23,656 nt of DNA from an uncultured Novosphingobium sp. (GTDB taxonomy: Bacteria > Pseudomonadota > Alphaproteobacteria > Sphingomonadales > Sphingomonadaceae), in assembly GCA_937860195.1 (NCBI GenBank), contig CALMBN010000139.1, forward strand, positions 1 through 23,656, read 5' to 3'. The notes below the pieces were generated by a model. That model made no database searches. It saw nothing but the letters and a program-made list of their open reading frames with translations, and was not told the DNA's origin. Positions 16,974 through 23,656 of the stretch are shown here, piece by piece. The position numbers were made by a program, and so were the translations under genes. Numbering within the stretch: position 1 is the first letter of the stretch; every line of letters starts with the position of its first letter.

Positions 16974-19900
16974 CCCCCGCCCTGCGCGCCAGCACCATGG
17001 CAGCAGCGCTGGAAGCCGAAGTCCCACAGCTTCAGCGGCCAGTCCAGTCCGATCTGCGCGACGAATTGCTGGCTTCACTCAGCGATGATCCACCTGAAAC
17101 TGCGGCTGAAATCGTTAAAGCAGCAATCGGTTGGACTTTGGCGCAATTCGTGGCGATCGAGGGCCTCCACACCAAGGCCGCCGCTTTCAACACAAGGCTG
17201 CGAAATGCGCACGATCCGGCTGAGCGCGATGCCGCAATTCTCGATTTGGCCGAGCAACTCGGGGCAGACGCGGCGCGGCTGGAAAGCGATGCCAGGGCGC
17301 TGAAGGTCCGGTTCGACGCTGATGCTGTGCTCGAGCGGTACCGGATCAGGGTTGGGATGCGCGAACGCGCCATTGCCTATGGGCTCGATCGCTGCGGAGA
17401 GCTGGTCGCGCGGGGGCTAGCCGAGGGCCTGATCGATCCGAGGTCCGGTCTGATCGGTGAGGCGCTCGCCAATCTGCTGGCGGAAGGGCGCGGCTGGCGT
17501 GGCGACCGGAGGATCCGGGTTGCGGCACACCGCGCCTTGCGCATGATTGTCGAGCGAGCGCGAGGCGGCCTTGACGGATTCTGGATCGATGCTGCAATTA
17601 TCGACACCCGCCGGACTGCACTCAACGCCGATGAAGATGCCTGGGCCCAAGTTGACGCCATGGCGACCTTGCAAGCGCTCTCGCCGACATCGTTCGAAGC
17701 AGTGATGCAGCGTCGCCTCCTGCCGAGCGCCGATCAGTCTGGCCCGCTGGCCCGCGACAACCGGTTGTTTGTGCGGCGCCAATTGGCGGGTTTGCTGGCC
17801 GATTCGAGTCATGCCCAGCCCAACCATGCCGATTGGCTCCAGCGGCTGGCCAACGATCAGGATGGCGCCGTCCGGCAGGCCCTGGCTTTTGCCTTGCCGC
17901 GCATGCCCGAGACTTTGGCCAGGGGCCTGTTTGCCAAACTGCGGGTCGATCGTGATCCGCAGGTTCGTGCTGCGTTGGTCTCGGTCCTGCCGGATGTGGT
18001 CGCGCTGGTTGGGGATGAGGTCTGTCTGGCCCTGCTCGAACGGTTGCTGGCCCGCGACCAGGATGAATTCGTGCTGAGACTTGGAATTGCAGCTGGACCA
18101 GAGCTGGTAGGGCAGCTGCTCAAGCAGGATGAGACCGGTGCGATAGCAACGGCTGCCCGGTTGCAAAAAGCGCTGACCAGCCTGCGCAAACGCAGTGATA
18201 ATGCCAAAGTCCGGCATTGGGCAGGCGAAGGCCGTGAAGCGTTGTGGTTGCTGGCCGACCCTGCAGCGAGGGCGATCGCCGAAGTTGTTGGTTCTTCGAT
18301 CGCGGGACAACGCGAAGGAGAGGCCAGGCGAATCGCGGCGCTCCGCGGCGACCAAGCGCTTGTTGGCCGGGTGTTGGCGGTGCTGGCCCAGAACGACTTC
18401 GGGTACGAATTTGCACCGGGACGGCGCCCCTCGCTGCGGCGCGGCGATCGTTTCGTCCGCCGCTGGTGGCGAATTCTCTACGAGCTGAAAACCAGCTCCA
18501 CCGATAAACGGCAAGCCTGGCTTCACACCATCGGCCGGAAATTCAGCGGCCCCATTATTGCGCCAGCCGGACATATGGCTGAGCTTGCCCCGACCAAGGT
18601 TCCGGGCGAGCCGCTGCATCTCGGCAGCGAAGCCGGGTGGCGCAACTTCGTGCCGCTGCTTGATCATGTCTTGTCGGCAGTCGATGTCGGACGTGAGTTC
18701 ACAATTTACACCAGCGAAGGGGTGACCCTGATAGTCCCGCCGCGCGGTCTGTTTGCCCGGATCCGCTGCTTTTTGAACCTGTCGCGCCAGTTTCCGGTCC
18801 TGGCCCCCCTTCGCAACGAGCCGGGGCATGACTACGTGGTCGCGCTACGCAAGGCCGGAGTCGGGATCGAATTCGCACCCCGGCTCGAGCCGGACGAAGA
18901 GCCCGATCCGCAGATCACCCGGCTGTTTTCGCTCGGGGCGGCGCTGCCGGCGATCCAGGGCATCATGCACGAGGCCTGGGCCTATTTCGCGACAGTCTAT
19001 GACAATACGCTGTTGCAGCTGGCCGTGTTTATTGTGCTGGCATCGACCTGGTTCGTCGGACGGCATGTCTGGCGCGGGCGGCTGATGCGGCGGCGGCGCG
19101 AGGGGATCGCGCTGGTGCTTGGCGGTTGGGGGACGCGCGGCAAATCGGGAACCGAACGGTTGAAAGCAGCACTGATCAGCGGGCTGGGCCACCCGCTTGT
19201 CTCCAAGACCACCGGCTGCGAGGCGATGTTCCTGCTTGGCCGGCCGTTTGGGGACTTGCAGGAAATGTTTCTGTTCCGGCCCTACGACAAAGCCACGATC
19301 TGGGAGCAGTTCGATCTGATCGAAACCACTCGCGGGCTTGGTGCGCGCGTGTTCCTGTGGGAATGCATGGGCCTCACCCCCAGCTATGTACGGGTGCTCC
19401 AGAAAGACTGGATGCGCGATGATATATCCACGATAACAAATACATATCCGGACCATGAAGATGTTCAGGGCCCAGCTGGCCGGAACATTCCAGAAGTAAT
19501 GACGCAGTTCATCCCGGATCGCGGAATTCTGCTGACGACCGAAGAGGAAATGTTTCCGATTCTGCGGGAAGCAGCAGAGGAATACGGCACCCGGATCCGC
19601 CCGGTTGGCTGGCGCGAGGCGGGCTTGATCCATCAAAGCTTGCTCGACCGGTTCCCTTACGCCGAGCATCCGTTCAACATCGCACTGGTAACTGCGATGG
19701 CCGATGAAATGGGCCTGGCAGCCGACTATGCGGTCAAGGAGATGTCTGATCGGGTCGTGGCCGACCTTGGCGTGCTCAAAATCTACCCGCGCGCGACGAT
19801 CAATGGCCGAACGCTCGAATTTGTGATGGGCAATTCGGCCAATGAGCGGTTCGGGGCGATGGGCAACTGGACCCGGATGGGATTTGTTGACCACGATCTG

Positions 19901-21100
19901 GCCAAGGACCCGGAGATTTTCGTCTCTACCGTCGTCAACAACCGCGCCGATCGGGTTCCGCGCAGTCGGGTCTTTGCGCGAATTCTGGTCGAAGATGTCG
20001 CGGCGGATCAGCATGTCCTGATCGGCTCCAACATCGACGGTCTGGTCGGCTTTATCGAAGAGAGCTGGAGGGACTACGCGGCCAAGCTGACCTTGTATGG
20101 CGATCCTGACCGCAGCCCTGGCGAGGTTTTCGCAGGATTGGCCAGGCATCAGCGGATTCCACTCGATCAGGATCAGCTGGCCGGGCGGCTGTCAGCGATG
20201 CTGGCGGCGCATTCGGACAAGATCAGTACGGCAGAGGCCATGACGGCAGCCAAAAGCGATCAGCTTGCGGCCGCGCTGGAAGGTGCCGGTGTTCCCAATG
20301 CCGCTGCGACCGCTGCCTATTTTTCCGATCAGCAGATCCTTCAGCGCGAATATGCGGCATTGGCGGCACGGATCAGCTCAGGCGGGGAGCAGGTGGCACT
20401 CGATGCCGAAGTCTGTGTGCTGCTCCGAAAATGCTTCATGGCCAAGCTGATCCCGGTGCGCGAATATTACACCCCGGGCGAAGACCTGATTCGCCTGATC
20501 GCTGAGAAATCACCGCCAGGCCTGATCAACCGGATCATGGGAATGCAGAACATCAAGGGCACCGGGCTGGACTTCGTCTACCGGTGGCAGGCTTGGGAGG
20601 CGTGCCACAGGGCTTGCCAGCAAGCGCTCGAGACTGATCCGGCGCAGATTCGCCGCGGGATTGATCTGCTTGGTGCGTTTCAGGAATACGGCGCGCTCAG
20701 CGACGGTCCGGTTCGTGAGACTGTCGCCGCGCTCAAAGCGCGCGGCGGGACGGACGAGGCCGGACTTGATGCCATTCTAACCCGGCTCGATGCGCAAATG
20801 GCTGCCTTGAGCAAAGAAAGCGCGGGCGAAAATGCCGGGGGCGGCGGTGGAAAGCTTGGTCAATGGGTCGAATCGTTCCTCGATTCGACGGATGCCGTCC
20901 GGCGCCGCCGCGCCGCCGACAAGATCTATCGCGAATTGATCGCCGAGCAGATCAGCAGCCAGCGCGCGGCCTATGAGTTGAAGAAGCTGACCGCGCGGCA
21001 AAAGGGCGGCTGGCTGGGTCCGTCGCTGATGTCGCTAGGTGAGTCCATGCGGGCATTGCTGCCCTGGATTGCAAGAGATTCGGCCAAAAAGCTGAATTGA
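16970..21100 (+). CDS. Giant CapB/PgsB-like amide ligase with N-terminal HEAT-like region
   Basis: A 1376-residue protein, against about 390 for PgsB. Residues 1-480 are helical with HEAT-like repeats (for example DRDPQVRAALVSVLPDVVAL near 327-346). An unassigned strand-rich region (about 485-645) and one membrane segment (680-697) follow, then a full CapB core (about 705-1050). The core's motifs are P-loop GTRGKSGT 721-728, K-T-T-G 746-749, W-E-C-M-G-L 797-802, TYPDHEDVQG 825-834, N-S-A-N-E-R 955-960 and NNRADRVPR 990-998. These match PgsB GIRGKSTV, KTTG, ECM, EDHMDVMG, FAANDA and NCRADRVDR in order. PgsB joins glutamates by ATP-dependent, Mur-ligase-like chemistry. The C-terminal 320 residues are helical and unassigned. 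The membrane anchor just before the ligase also occurs in PgsB. Start GTG 16970 overlaps the previous stop. The polymer substrate is unknown. Confidence 0.85.
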   Translation: MTPALRASTMAAALEAEVPQLQRPVQSDLRDELLASLSDDPPETAAEIVKAAIGWTLAQFVAIEGLHTKAAAFNTRLRNAHDPAERDAAILDLAEQLGADAARLESDARALKVRFDADAVLERYRIRVGMRERAIAYGLDRCGELVARGLAEGLIDPRSGLIGEALANLLAEGRGWRGDRRIRVAAHRALRMIVERARGGLDGFWIDAAIIDTRRTALNADEDAWAQVDAMATLQALSPTSFEAVMQRRLLPSADQSGPLARDNRLFVRRQLAGLLADSSHAQPNHADWLQRLANDQDGAVRQALAFALPRMPETLARGLFAKLRVDRDPQVRAALVSVLPDVVALVGDEVCLALLERLLARDQDEFVLRLGIAAGPELVGQLLKQDETGAIATAARLQKALTSLRKRSDNAKVRHWAGEGREALWLLADPAARAIAEVVGSSIAGQREGEARRIAALRGDQALVGRVLAVLAQNDFGYEFAPGRRPSLRRGDRFVRRWWRILYELKTSSTDKRQAWLHTIGRKFSGPIIAPAGHMAELAPTKVPGEPLHLGSEAGWRNFVPLLDHVLSAVDVGREFTIYTSEGVTLIVPPRGLFARIRCFLNLSRQFPVLAPLRNEPGHDYVVALRKAGVGIEFAPRLEPDEEPDPQITRLFSLGAALPAIQGIMHEAWAYFATVYDNTLLQLAVFIVLASTWFVGRHVWRGRLMRRRREGIALVLGGWGTRGKSGTERLKAALISGLGHPLVSKTTGCEAMFLLGRPFGDLQEMFLFRPYDKATIWEQFDLIETTRGLGARVFLWECMGLTPSYVRVLQKDWMRDDISTITNTYPDHEDVQGPAGRNIPEVMTQFIPDRGILLTTEEEMFPILREAAEEYGTRIRPVGWREAGLIHQSLLDRFPYAEHPFNIALVTAMADEMGLAADYAVKEMSDRVVADLGVLKIYPRATINGRTLEFVMGNSANERFGAMGNWTRMGFVDHDLAKDPEIFVSTVVNNRADRVPRSRVFARILVEDVAADQHVLIGSNIDGLVGFIEESWRDYAAKLTLYGDPDRSPGEVFAGLARHQRIPLDQDQLAGRLSAMLAAHSDKISTAEAMTAAKSDQLAAALEGAGVPNAAATAAYFSDQQILQREYAALAARISSGGEQVALDAEVCVLLRKCFMAKLIPVREYYTPGEDLIRLIAEKSPPGLINRIMGMQNIKGTGLDFVYRWQAWEACHRACQQALETDPAQIRRGIDLLGAFQEYGALSDGPVRETVAALKARGGTDEAGLDAILTRLDAQMAALSKESAGENAGGGGGKLGQWVESFLDSTDAVRRRRAADKIYRELIAEQISSQRAAYELKKLTARQKGGWLGPSLMSLGESMRALLPWIARDSAKKLN

Positions 21101-21101
21101 C

Positions 21102-22016
21102 CTAAAAGCGATACCCGATGCTGAGTTTCAATCGCGGCCCATTTCCGCTGAAACGCGGATCATTGGATTCGTAAAAGTCATAGCCGCCGCTGGCTCTGGC
21201 ATAAGCGCCCTTGGTGCGGCCCCAGGACAACCCCAGTTCAGGTCGAACCAGCCGGTCGCGACGCAGCGGATTGGCCGGATTGTCGGCCACCCAGCGCCCG
21301 TGATACGACCAGACCCGGTAATCGGTACCGGCGATCAGGCGCAGCCGCTTGGCTATGGGGACGCTGTAGTCAGCCGACACCGAGCTGCGCGAAAAGCCGT
21401 GCCACCCGCCATTGTCGTCGATCCGTTCGTGACTGCCGCCGAGCTCGAGCCAGTGCCACGAACCAAACCGTTGGCGCAGGTTAACTCCGCCCTGCCAGCC
21501 TTGGCCGGCCCCGCCGACTGCGTCGTTGTATCCACGCCAGCGATGGCGGCCGTAAACTTCAAAAGTGGTCGATCCGGCGCGCAATTCGATCCCGCCGCGC
21601 ACCGCGACCTGATCGGCATCGAGCGATTCGAGCACAATTGCGGATTTGGTGCCGCTGGCCGAGATGCTGAGGGTGACTTGCGGGCCCAGTTTCTGCTGAA
21701 CTTCGACCTCACCGCGCGTGGTTGTCGCATATTTGTTGGTTTCGGCCTGAAACTGGACCCTTGCGGTCGTTTTCCCGGCGGGCAGGCGATAGCCGATGAC
21801 TGCGCTTGCACCGAAGCCCGAGCGGTCGAGATCGCTGATCAGAACGCGGTCGCGTTTGGCATAAGTGGACGACAGAGTGATCTCGCCATCGAACCCGCCA
21901 CTGGCGTGCTCATCAGGCGGGCCGTAGAGATTGGCTTGCTGGGCCGCAGCAGGAAGTCCGGCAAGCAAGCCAATTGCCCCAGCCAAAGCGGTCACGATTT
22001 TGCCGAATCGGGTCAC
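21102..22016 (-). CDS. Outer-membrane beta-barrel protein
   Basis: A 304-residue exported protein. The signal peptide is clear: basic start, hydrophobic core (7-21), and cleavage probably after A25 in LPAAAQ. The mature part is a string of alternating strands with aromatic girdle residues (for example RHRWRGYNDAVGG, YRVWSYHGRW, YARASGGYDFYESND) and ends in Y-R-F, the terminal phenylalanine that guides barrel insertion. The size suggests about 10-14 strands. No porin or TonB family can be named. The GTG start overlaps the stop of the receiver-Hpt gene by 4 bases (22013-22016), so the two form an operon, and its stop lies one base from that of the convergent CapB-like gene. It might be the outer-membrane partner of the CapBC-like machine, but only position suggests this. 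Confidence 0.72.
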   Translation of the reverse strand: MTRFGKIVTALAGAIGLLAGLPAAAQQANLYGPPDEHASGGFDGEITLSSTYAKRDRVLISDLDRSGFGASAVIGYRLPAGKTTARVQFQAETNKYATTTRGEVEVQQKLGPQVTLSISASGTKSAIVLESLDADQVAVRGGIELRAGSTTFEVYGRHRWRGYNDAVGGAGQGWQGGVNLRQRFGSWHWLELGGSHERIDDNGGWHGFSRSSVSADYSVPIAKRLRLIAGTDYRVWSYHGRWVADNPANPLRRDRLVRPELGLSWGRTKGAYARASGGYDFYESNDPRFSGNGPRLKLSIGYRF

Positions 22017-22762
22017 AGTGCGCCCTTCAGTTTCGCTTGATGGCGTTCGATCAGGTCAAGCACCGGATCAGAGCCGATTGCGATCAGGTCCTTTTCGAAG
22101 TCAGCGGCGGCGGCCGAAAGCGCGTCGTCGCCGAACAGACCCGCCGTTCCCGCCAGTTTGTGCAACAGATCGCGAATTTCCGTGATCGAGTCTGAATCGC
22201 TCTGGCACAGTGCCAAAGCCAGATCGATCCGGGCCAGCGTGGCGCGTTTGCGTTCGGCATAGCGATTTTCAAGCGCGTGATTGTGGTATGCGGCGGCGGG
22301 CTGCTTGTTGACCGAATCGTCCGGCAGCCAAGCCTCGAGCACGGCTGAGAGCTTGTCGAGACTGAGCGGCTTGGACAGATAGCCTTGCCCGCCAGCCGCC
22401 GTAAACCGGCTGATTTCGCGCGGTTCGGCCACAGCCGTCAGCGCGATGACGGGAAGCGCAGCTGCCGAAAACCCGGCACTGCGCAAACGGCGGGTTGCTT
22501 CGATCCCGTCAACGACCGGCATCATGAAATCCATCAATACCAGCGAAAATGGGCGGTCTTCCGCCAGAGCAGTGCGAAGCATCTGGAGCGCCTGATGCCC
22601 ATCGCCAGCCCCTTCGACGTTCAGGCCGAGGCGGCGGGCCATCATGCAGGTCAGTTCCAGCCCGATCTCGTTATCTTCCGCGATCAGCACCCGTGCGGTC
22701 GAATCGACGGCAGGGACGCTTGCCAGCTGGCGCATCGTGGCTGGATTGGAAAGTGAGCCCAT
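22013..22762 (-). CDS. Receiver-Hpt hybrid phosphorelay protein
   Basis: A 249-residue protein from ATG 22762; a TTG at 22783 would add seven residues. The N-terminal receiver domain has the acidic pair E29-D30 in LIAEDNE, phospho-acceptor Asp78 in VLMDFMMPVVDG, Thr109 in A-L-T-A and Lys131 in L-S-K-P. After a linker comes a C-terminal Hpt domain with the phospho-acceptor His201 in LLHKLAGTAGLFG. Such a protein can shuttle phosphate between a kinase, its own receiver and another regulator. No kinase gene is adjacent. It is followed, with a 4-base overlap, by the outer-membrane barrel gene, an odd pairing that hints at co-regulation of signalling and surface function. A CtrA-box-like sequence lies about 25-43 bases upstream of the start. 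Confidence 0.9.
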   Translation of the reverse strand: MGSLSNPATMRQLASVPAVDSTARVLIAEDNEIGLELTCMMARRLGLNVEGAGDGHQALQMLRTALAEDRPFSLVLMDFMMPVVDGIEATRRLRSAGFSAAALPVIALTAVAEPREISRFTAAGGQGYLSKPLSLDKLSAVLEAWLPDDSVNKQPAAAYHNHALENRYAERKRATLARIDLALALCQSDSDSITEIRDLLHKLAGTAGLFGDDALSAAAADFEKDLIAIGSDPVLDLIERHQAKLKGAL

Positions 22763-22786
22763 AACCACACCAGTCCTGCCCAATCA

Positions 22787-22805
22787 GGGTAAATATCGGG
22801 TTAAG
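22787..22805 (-). promoter_or_regulatory. CtrA-box-like motif, copy 2
   Basis: On the minus strand the sequence is CTTAACCCGATATTTACCC, that is TTAA, seven bases, TTTACC, one base off the CtrA consensus TTAA-N7-TTAA. It is 16 of 19 identical to copy 1 at 9635-9653, and in both cases it reads toward a minus-strand signalling gene a short distance away. Confidence 0.55.
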
Positions 22806-22847
22806 GGATGCTTGCTGCCAGACCTGGGGCAAATACGCAGTCCAGCG

Positions 22848-22907
22848 AAAGTTGCGCGGCGTAACGCACACCGGGACCGTGCCGCTCGAGTTGCGCTGCG
22901 CAACTTT
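22848..22907. repeat. Inverted repeat in the divergent intergenic region
   Basis: AAAGTTGCGC at 22848-22857 is the exact reverse complement of GCGCAACTTT at 22898-22907, with 40 bases between. The right arm also belongs to a compact palindrome, TTGCGCTGCGCAA at 22891-22903. The pair lies between the receiver-Hpt gene and the acyl-CoA dehydrogenase start, so it may be an operator for one of them or a structured leader. There is no T-run, so it is not a typical terminator. Confidence 0.5.
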
Positions 22908-22998
22908 GCGCGGTGCAGTTAACCGTGCGATTAAATTCCGGTTGACCGGTGCCCCGGACGGTGGATAGCCTTGGTAACCGTATTCGGAGAACCACGCC

Positions 22999-23115
22999 AT
23001 GTCGCTCGATCTGTTGCCCCGCACCGCTTACAACGAAGATCACGAGGCCTTTCGCCAGACCGTCCGCCGTTTCATGCAGGAAGAAATCGCACCGCATCAG
23101 GCCGAATGGGCCGAG
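22999..23115 (+). CDS. Acyl-CoA dehydrogenase, N-terminal fragment (cut at a probable assembly joint)
   Basis: A good ribosome binding site (GGAGA, 22986-22990) precedes an ATG and about 39-42 residues typical of the start of acyl-CoA dehydrogenases: MSLDLLPRTAYNEDHEAFRQ, then TVRRFMQEEIAPHQAEWAEAGI. These FAD enzymes oxidise acyl-CoA thioesters. After E-A-G-I the frame, without any stop, turns into an unrelated membrane transporter sequence, so only the very start of the dehydrogenase is present; the rest, about 340 residues in a normal family member, is missing. The end given is approximate, between 23111 and 23130. The most likely reason is a false join in the assembly rather than a real fusion gene. 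Confidence 0.75.
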
Positions 23116-23376
23116 GCCGGGATCGCGTTCCGACCGTCGATCGCCTGGAAGACGCTCGTGCCCGGCGCGATCGTCGGGACCTACCTGTCGCTCGTGTTCT
23201 GGCTCGGCGGCTTCAAGTGGGCCGACGCCTCGGTCGCGGCGGTCCTGAACCAGATGGCGACGATCTACATCCTGGTGCTGGCCCGGCTGGTGCTCGGGGA
23301 GACGATCGTGCCGCGGCAGGTGCTCGGGGCCGGCTTCGCGGTGGCCGGGGCGCTGGTGATCATGCTCACCCGTTGA
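23116..23376 (+). CDS. EamA/DMT-family transporter, C-terminal fragment
   Basis: About 83 residues in the same frame as the dehydrogenase start but of clearly different origin. They hold the last three membrane helices of an EamA (drug/metabolite transporter) protein: W-K-T-L-V-P-G-A-I-V-G-T-Y-L-S-L entering one helix, ADASVAAVLNQMATIYILVL as the next, then L-G-E-T-I-V-P-R and a final helix GAGFAVAGALVIML. The pattern N-Q-x-(A/S)-T-(I/L)-(Y/F)-I-L followed by L-G-E is a hallmark of the family's second repeat. Codon third positions here are almost all G or C, noticeably more so than in the rest of the window, which points to DNA from another organism joined at about 23115. Confidence 0.75.
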   Translation, partial: AGIAFRPSIAWKTLVPGAIVGTYLSLVFWLGGFKWADASVAAVLNQMATIYILVLARLVLGETIVPRQVLGAGFAVAGALVIMLTR

Positions 23377-23389
23377 TCACCGGCATGGG

Positions 23390-23656
23390 CTAGGGCCCAG
23401 CAAACGTCGGCACCAGCGTCCCGTCCGGTCGCCCCACCGGGACGTGGTCCCCGACGTAGTGCCCGCGGACCCAGGTCGTCCGCTCCGCGATCCGGGTCAA
23501 CAGCCCCTCGATCGTGGAGAACGACCACCGGAGCGCCGCTTCCTCCGGCACGATCCCGCCGACCGCGGTCCGCACGTGGTACCCGAGCAGCGTCCCGCCC
23601 GCCGCGTCGACCAGGAATTCGACCGGCAGGTCGCCATCAAGATGATCCGGCGCGGC
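23390..23656 (-). CDS. Unidentified protein, C-terminal part, running off the window
   Basis: On the minus strand a frame is open from the window edge to TAG at 23390-23392, giving 88 residues with no need for an internal start; a GTG at 23575 is available but unnecessary. The sequence (for example FLVDAAGGTLLGYHVRTAVG, and later T-T-W-V-R-G-H-Y-V-G-D-H-V-P-V-G) is soluble and shows no family I recognise. Codon use is very GC-rich like the preceding transporter fragment and unlike the sphingomonad-type genes, so it probably belongs to the same foreign piece. The stop codons of this gene and the transporter face each other 13 bases apart. Confidence 0.5.
   Translation of the reverse strand, partial: AAPDHLDGDLPVEFLVDAAGGTLLGYHVRTAVGGIVPEEAALRWSFSTIEGLLTRIAERTTWVRGHYVGDHVPVGRPDGTLVPTFAGP

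Noticed and set aside
17417..18829. Long minus-strand open frame (470 codons) opposite the CapB-like gene
   Set aside because: It lies fully antisense to a gene with strong family motifs, is arginine-, proline- and glutamine-rich without any recognisable domain, and reflects GC-rich codon periodicity. The same applies to 18845-20149, 11391-12533, 3523-4419 and 2931-3641.
22919..22935. Third possible CtrA site in GTTAACCGTGCGATTAAA
   Set aside because: The two TTAA half sites are eight bases apart instead of seven and the shared 19-base motif is not present.
22999..23376. A genuine acyl-CoA dehydrogenase-EamA fusion protein
   Set aside because: The dehydrogenase part is only about 40 residues, the transporter part lacks its first seven helices, and composition shifts at the joint. 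A false join is simpler.

Overview
The window looks like an origin-proximal chromosomal segment of an alphaproteobacterium, most likely of the Sphingomonadales (Erythrobacter, Novosphingobium or Sphingomonas type). The evidence is the gene order rho ... mnmE-mnmG-rsmG-parA-parB, GC-rich codon use, many GTG starts, 4-base stop/start overlaps and near-perfect parS sites. This placement is inferred from gene order and protein character, not from a database search.

Layout. 1-1353: the 3' end of rho, a small P-loop ATPase starting right after the rho stop, and a DUF2007-like membrane protein. 1338-2437 (minus): a SnoaL/NTF2-like protein and a dienelactone hydrolase, overlapping by 4 bases. 2543-8413: a DUF6489-like small protein, then the tRNA-modification and chromosome-segregation block mnmE, mnmG, rsmG, parA, parB. 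This block holds three parS sites, one between mnmE and mnmG and two inside rsmG. 8416-9585 (minus): a PAS-like protein convergent with parB.

9792-21100 is the most unusual part: six tightly packed plus-strand genes. They are a CHASE2 sensor with a kinase-like C-terminus that has lost its phospho-acceptor histidine, a single-domain response regulator, a tandem-duplicated CapC/PgsC-like membrane protein with a long soluble tail, a membrane-anchored protein of unknown family, an anchored hydrolase-like protein, and a giant protein carrying a complete CapB/PgsB-type amide ligase behind an N-terminal helical HEAT-like region. I read the last four as a divergent poly-gamma-glutamate-like polymer synthesis or export machine without a visible CapA. 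The polymer is unknown. Its degenerate hydrolase-like modules inside the CapC fusion resemble the adjacent hydrolase-like gene.

21102-22762 (minus): an outer-membrane beta-barrel protein whose stop lies 1 base from that of the CapB-like gene, transcribed behind a receiver-Hpt protein. A 19-base CtrA-box-like motif lies upstream of both minus-strand signalling genes (PAS-like and receiver-Hpt).

22999-23656: the start of an acyl-CoA dehydrogenase runs in frame into the end of an EamA transporter near 23115. Base composition jumps there, and an unrelated partial gene follows. This looks like an assembly chimera, so the last roughly 540 bases should not be attributed to the same genome without checking.

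No tRNA, rRNA, CRISPR array, insertion sequence or convincing rho-independent terminator was seen. No gene-free stretch exceeds about 240 bases.
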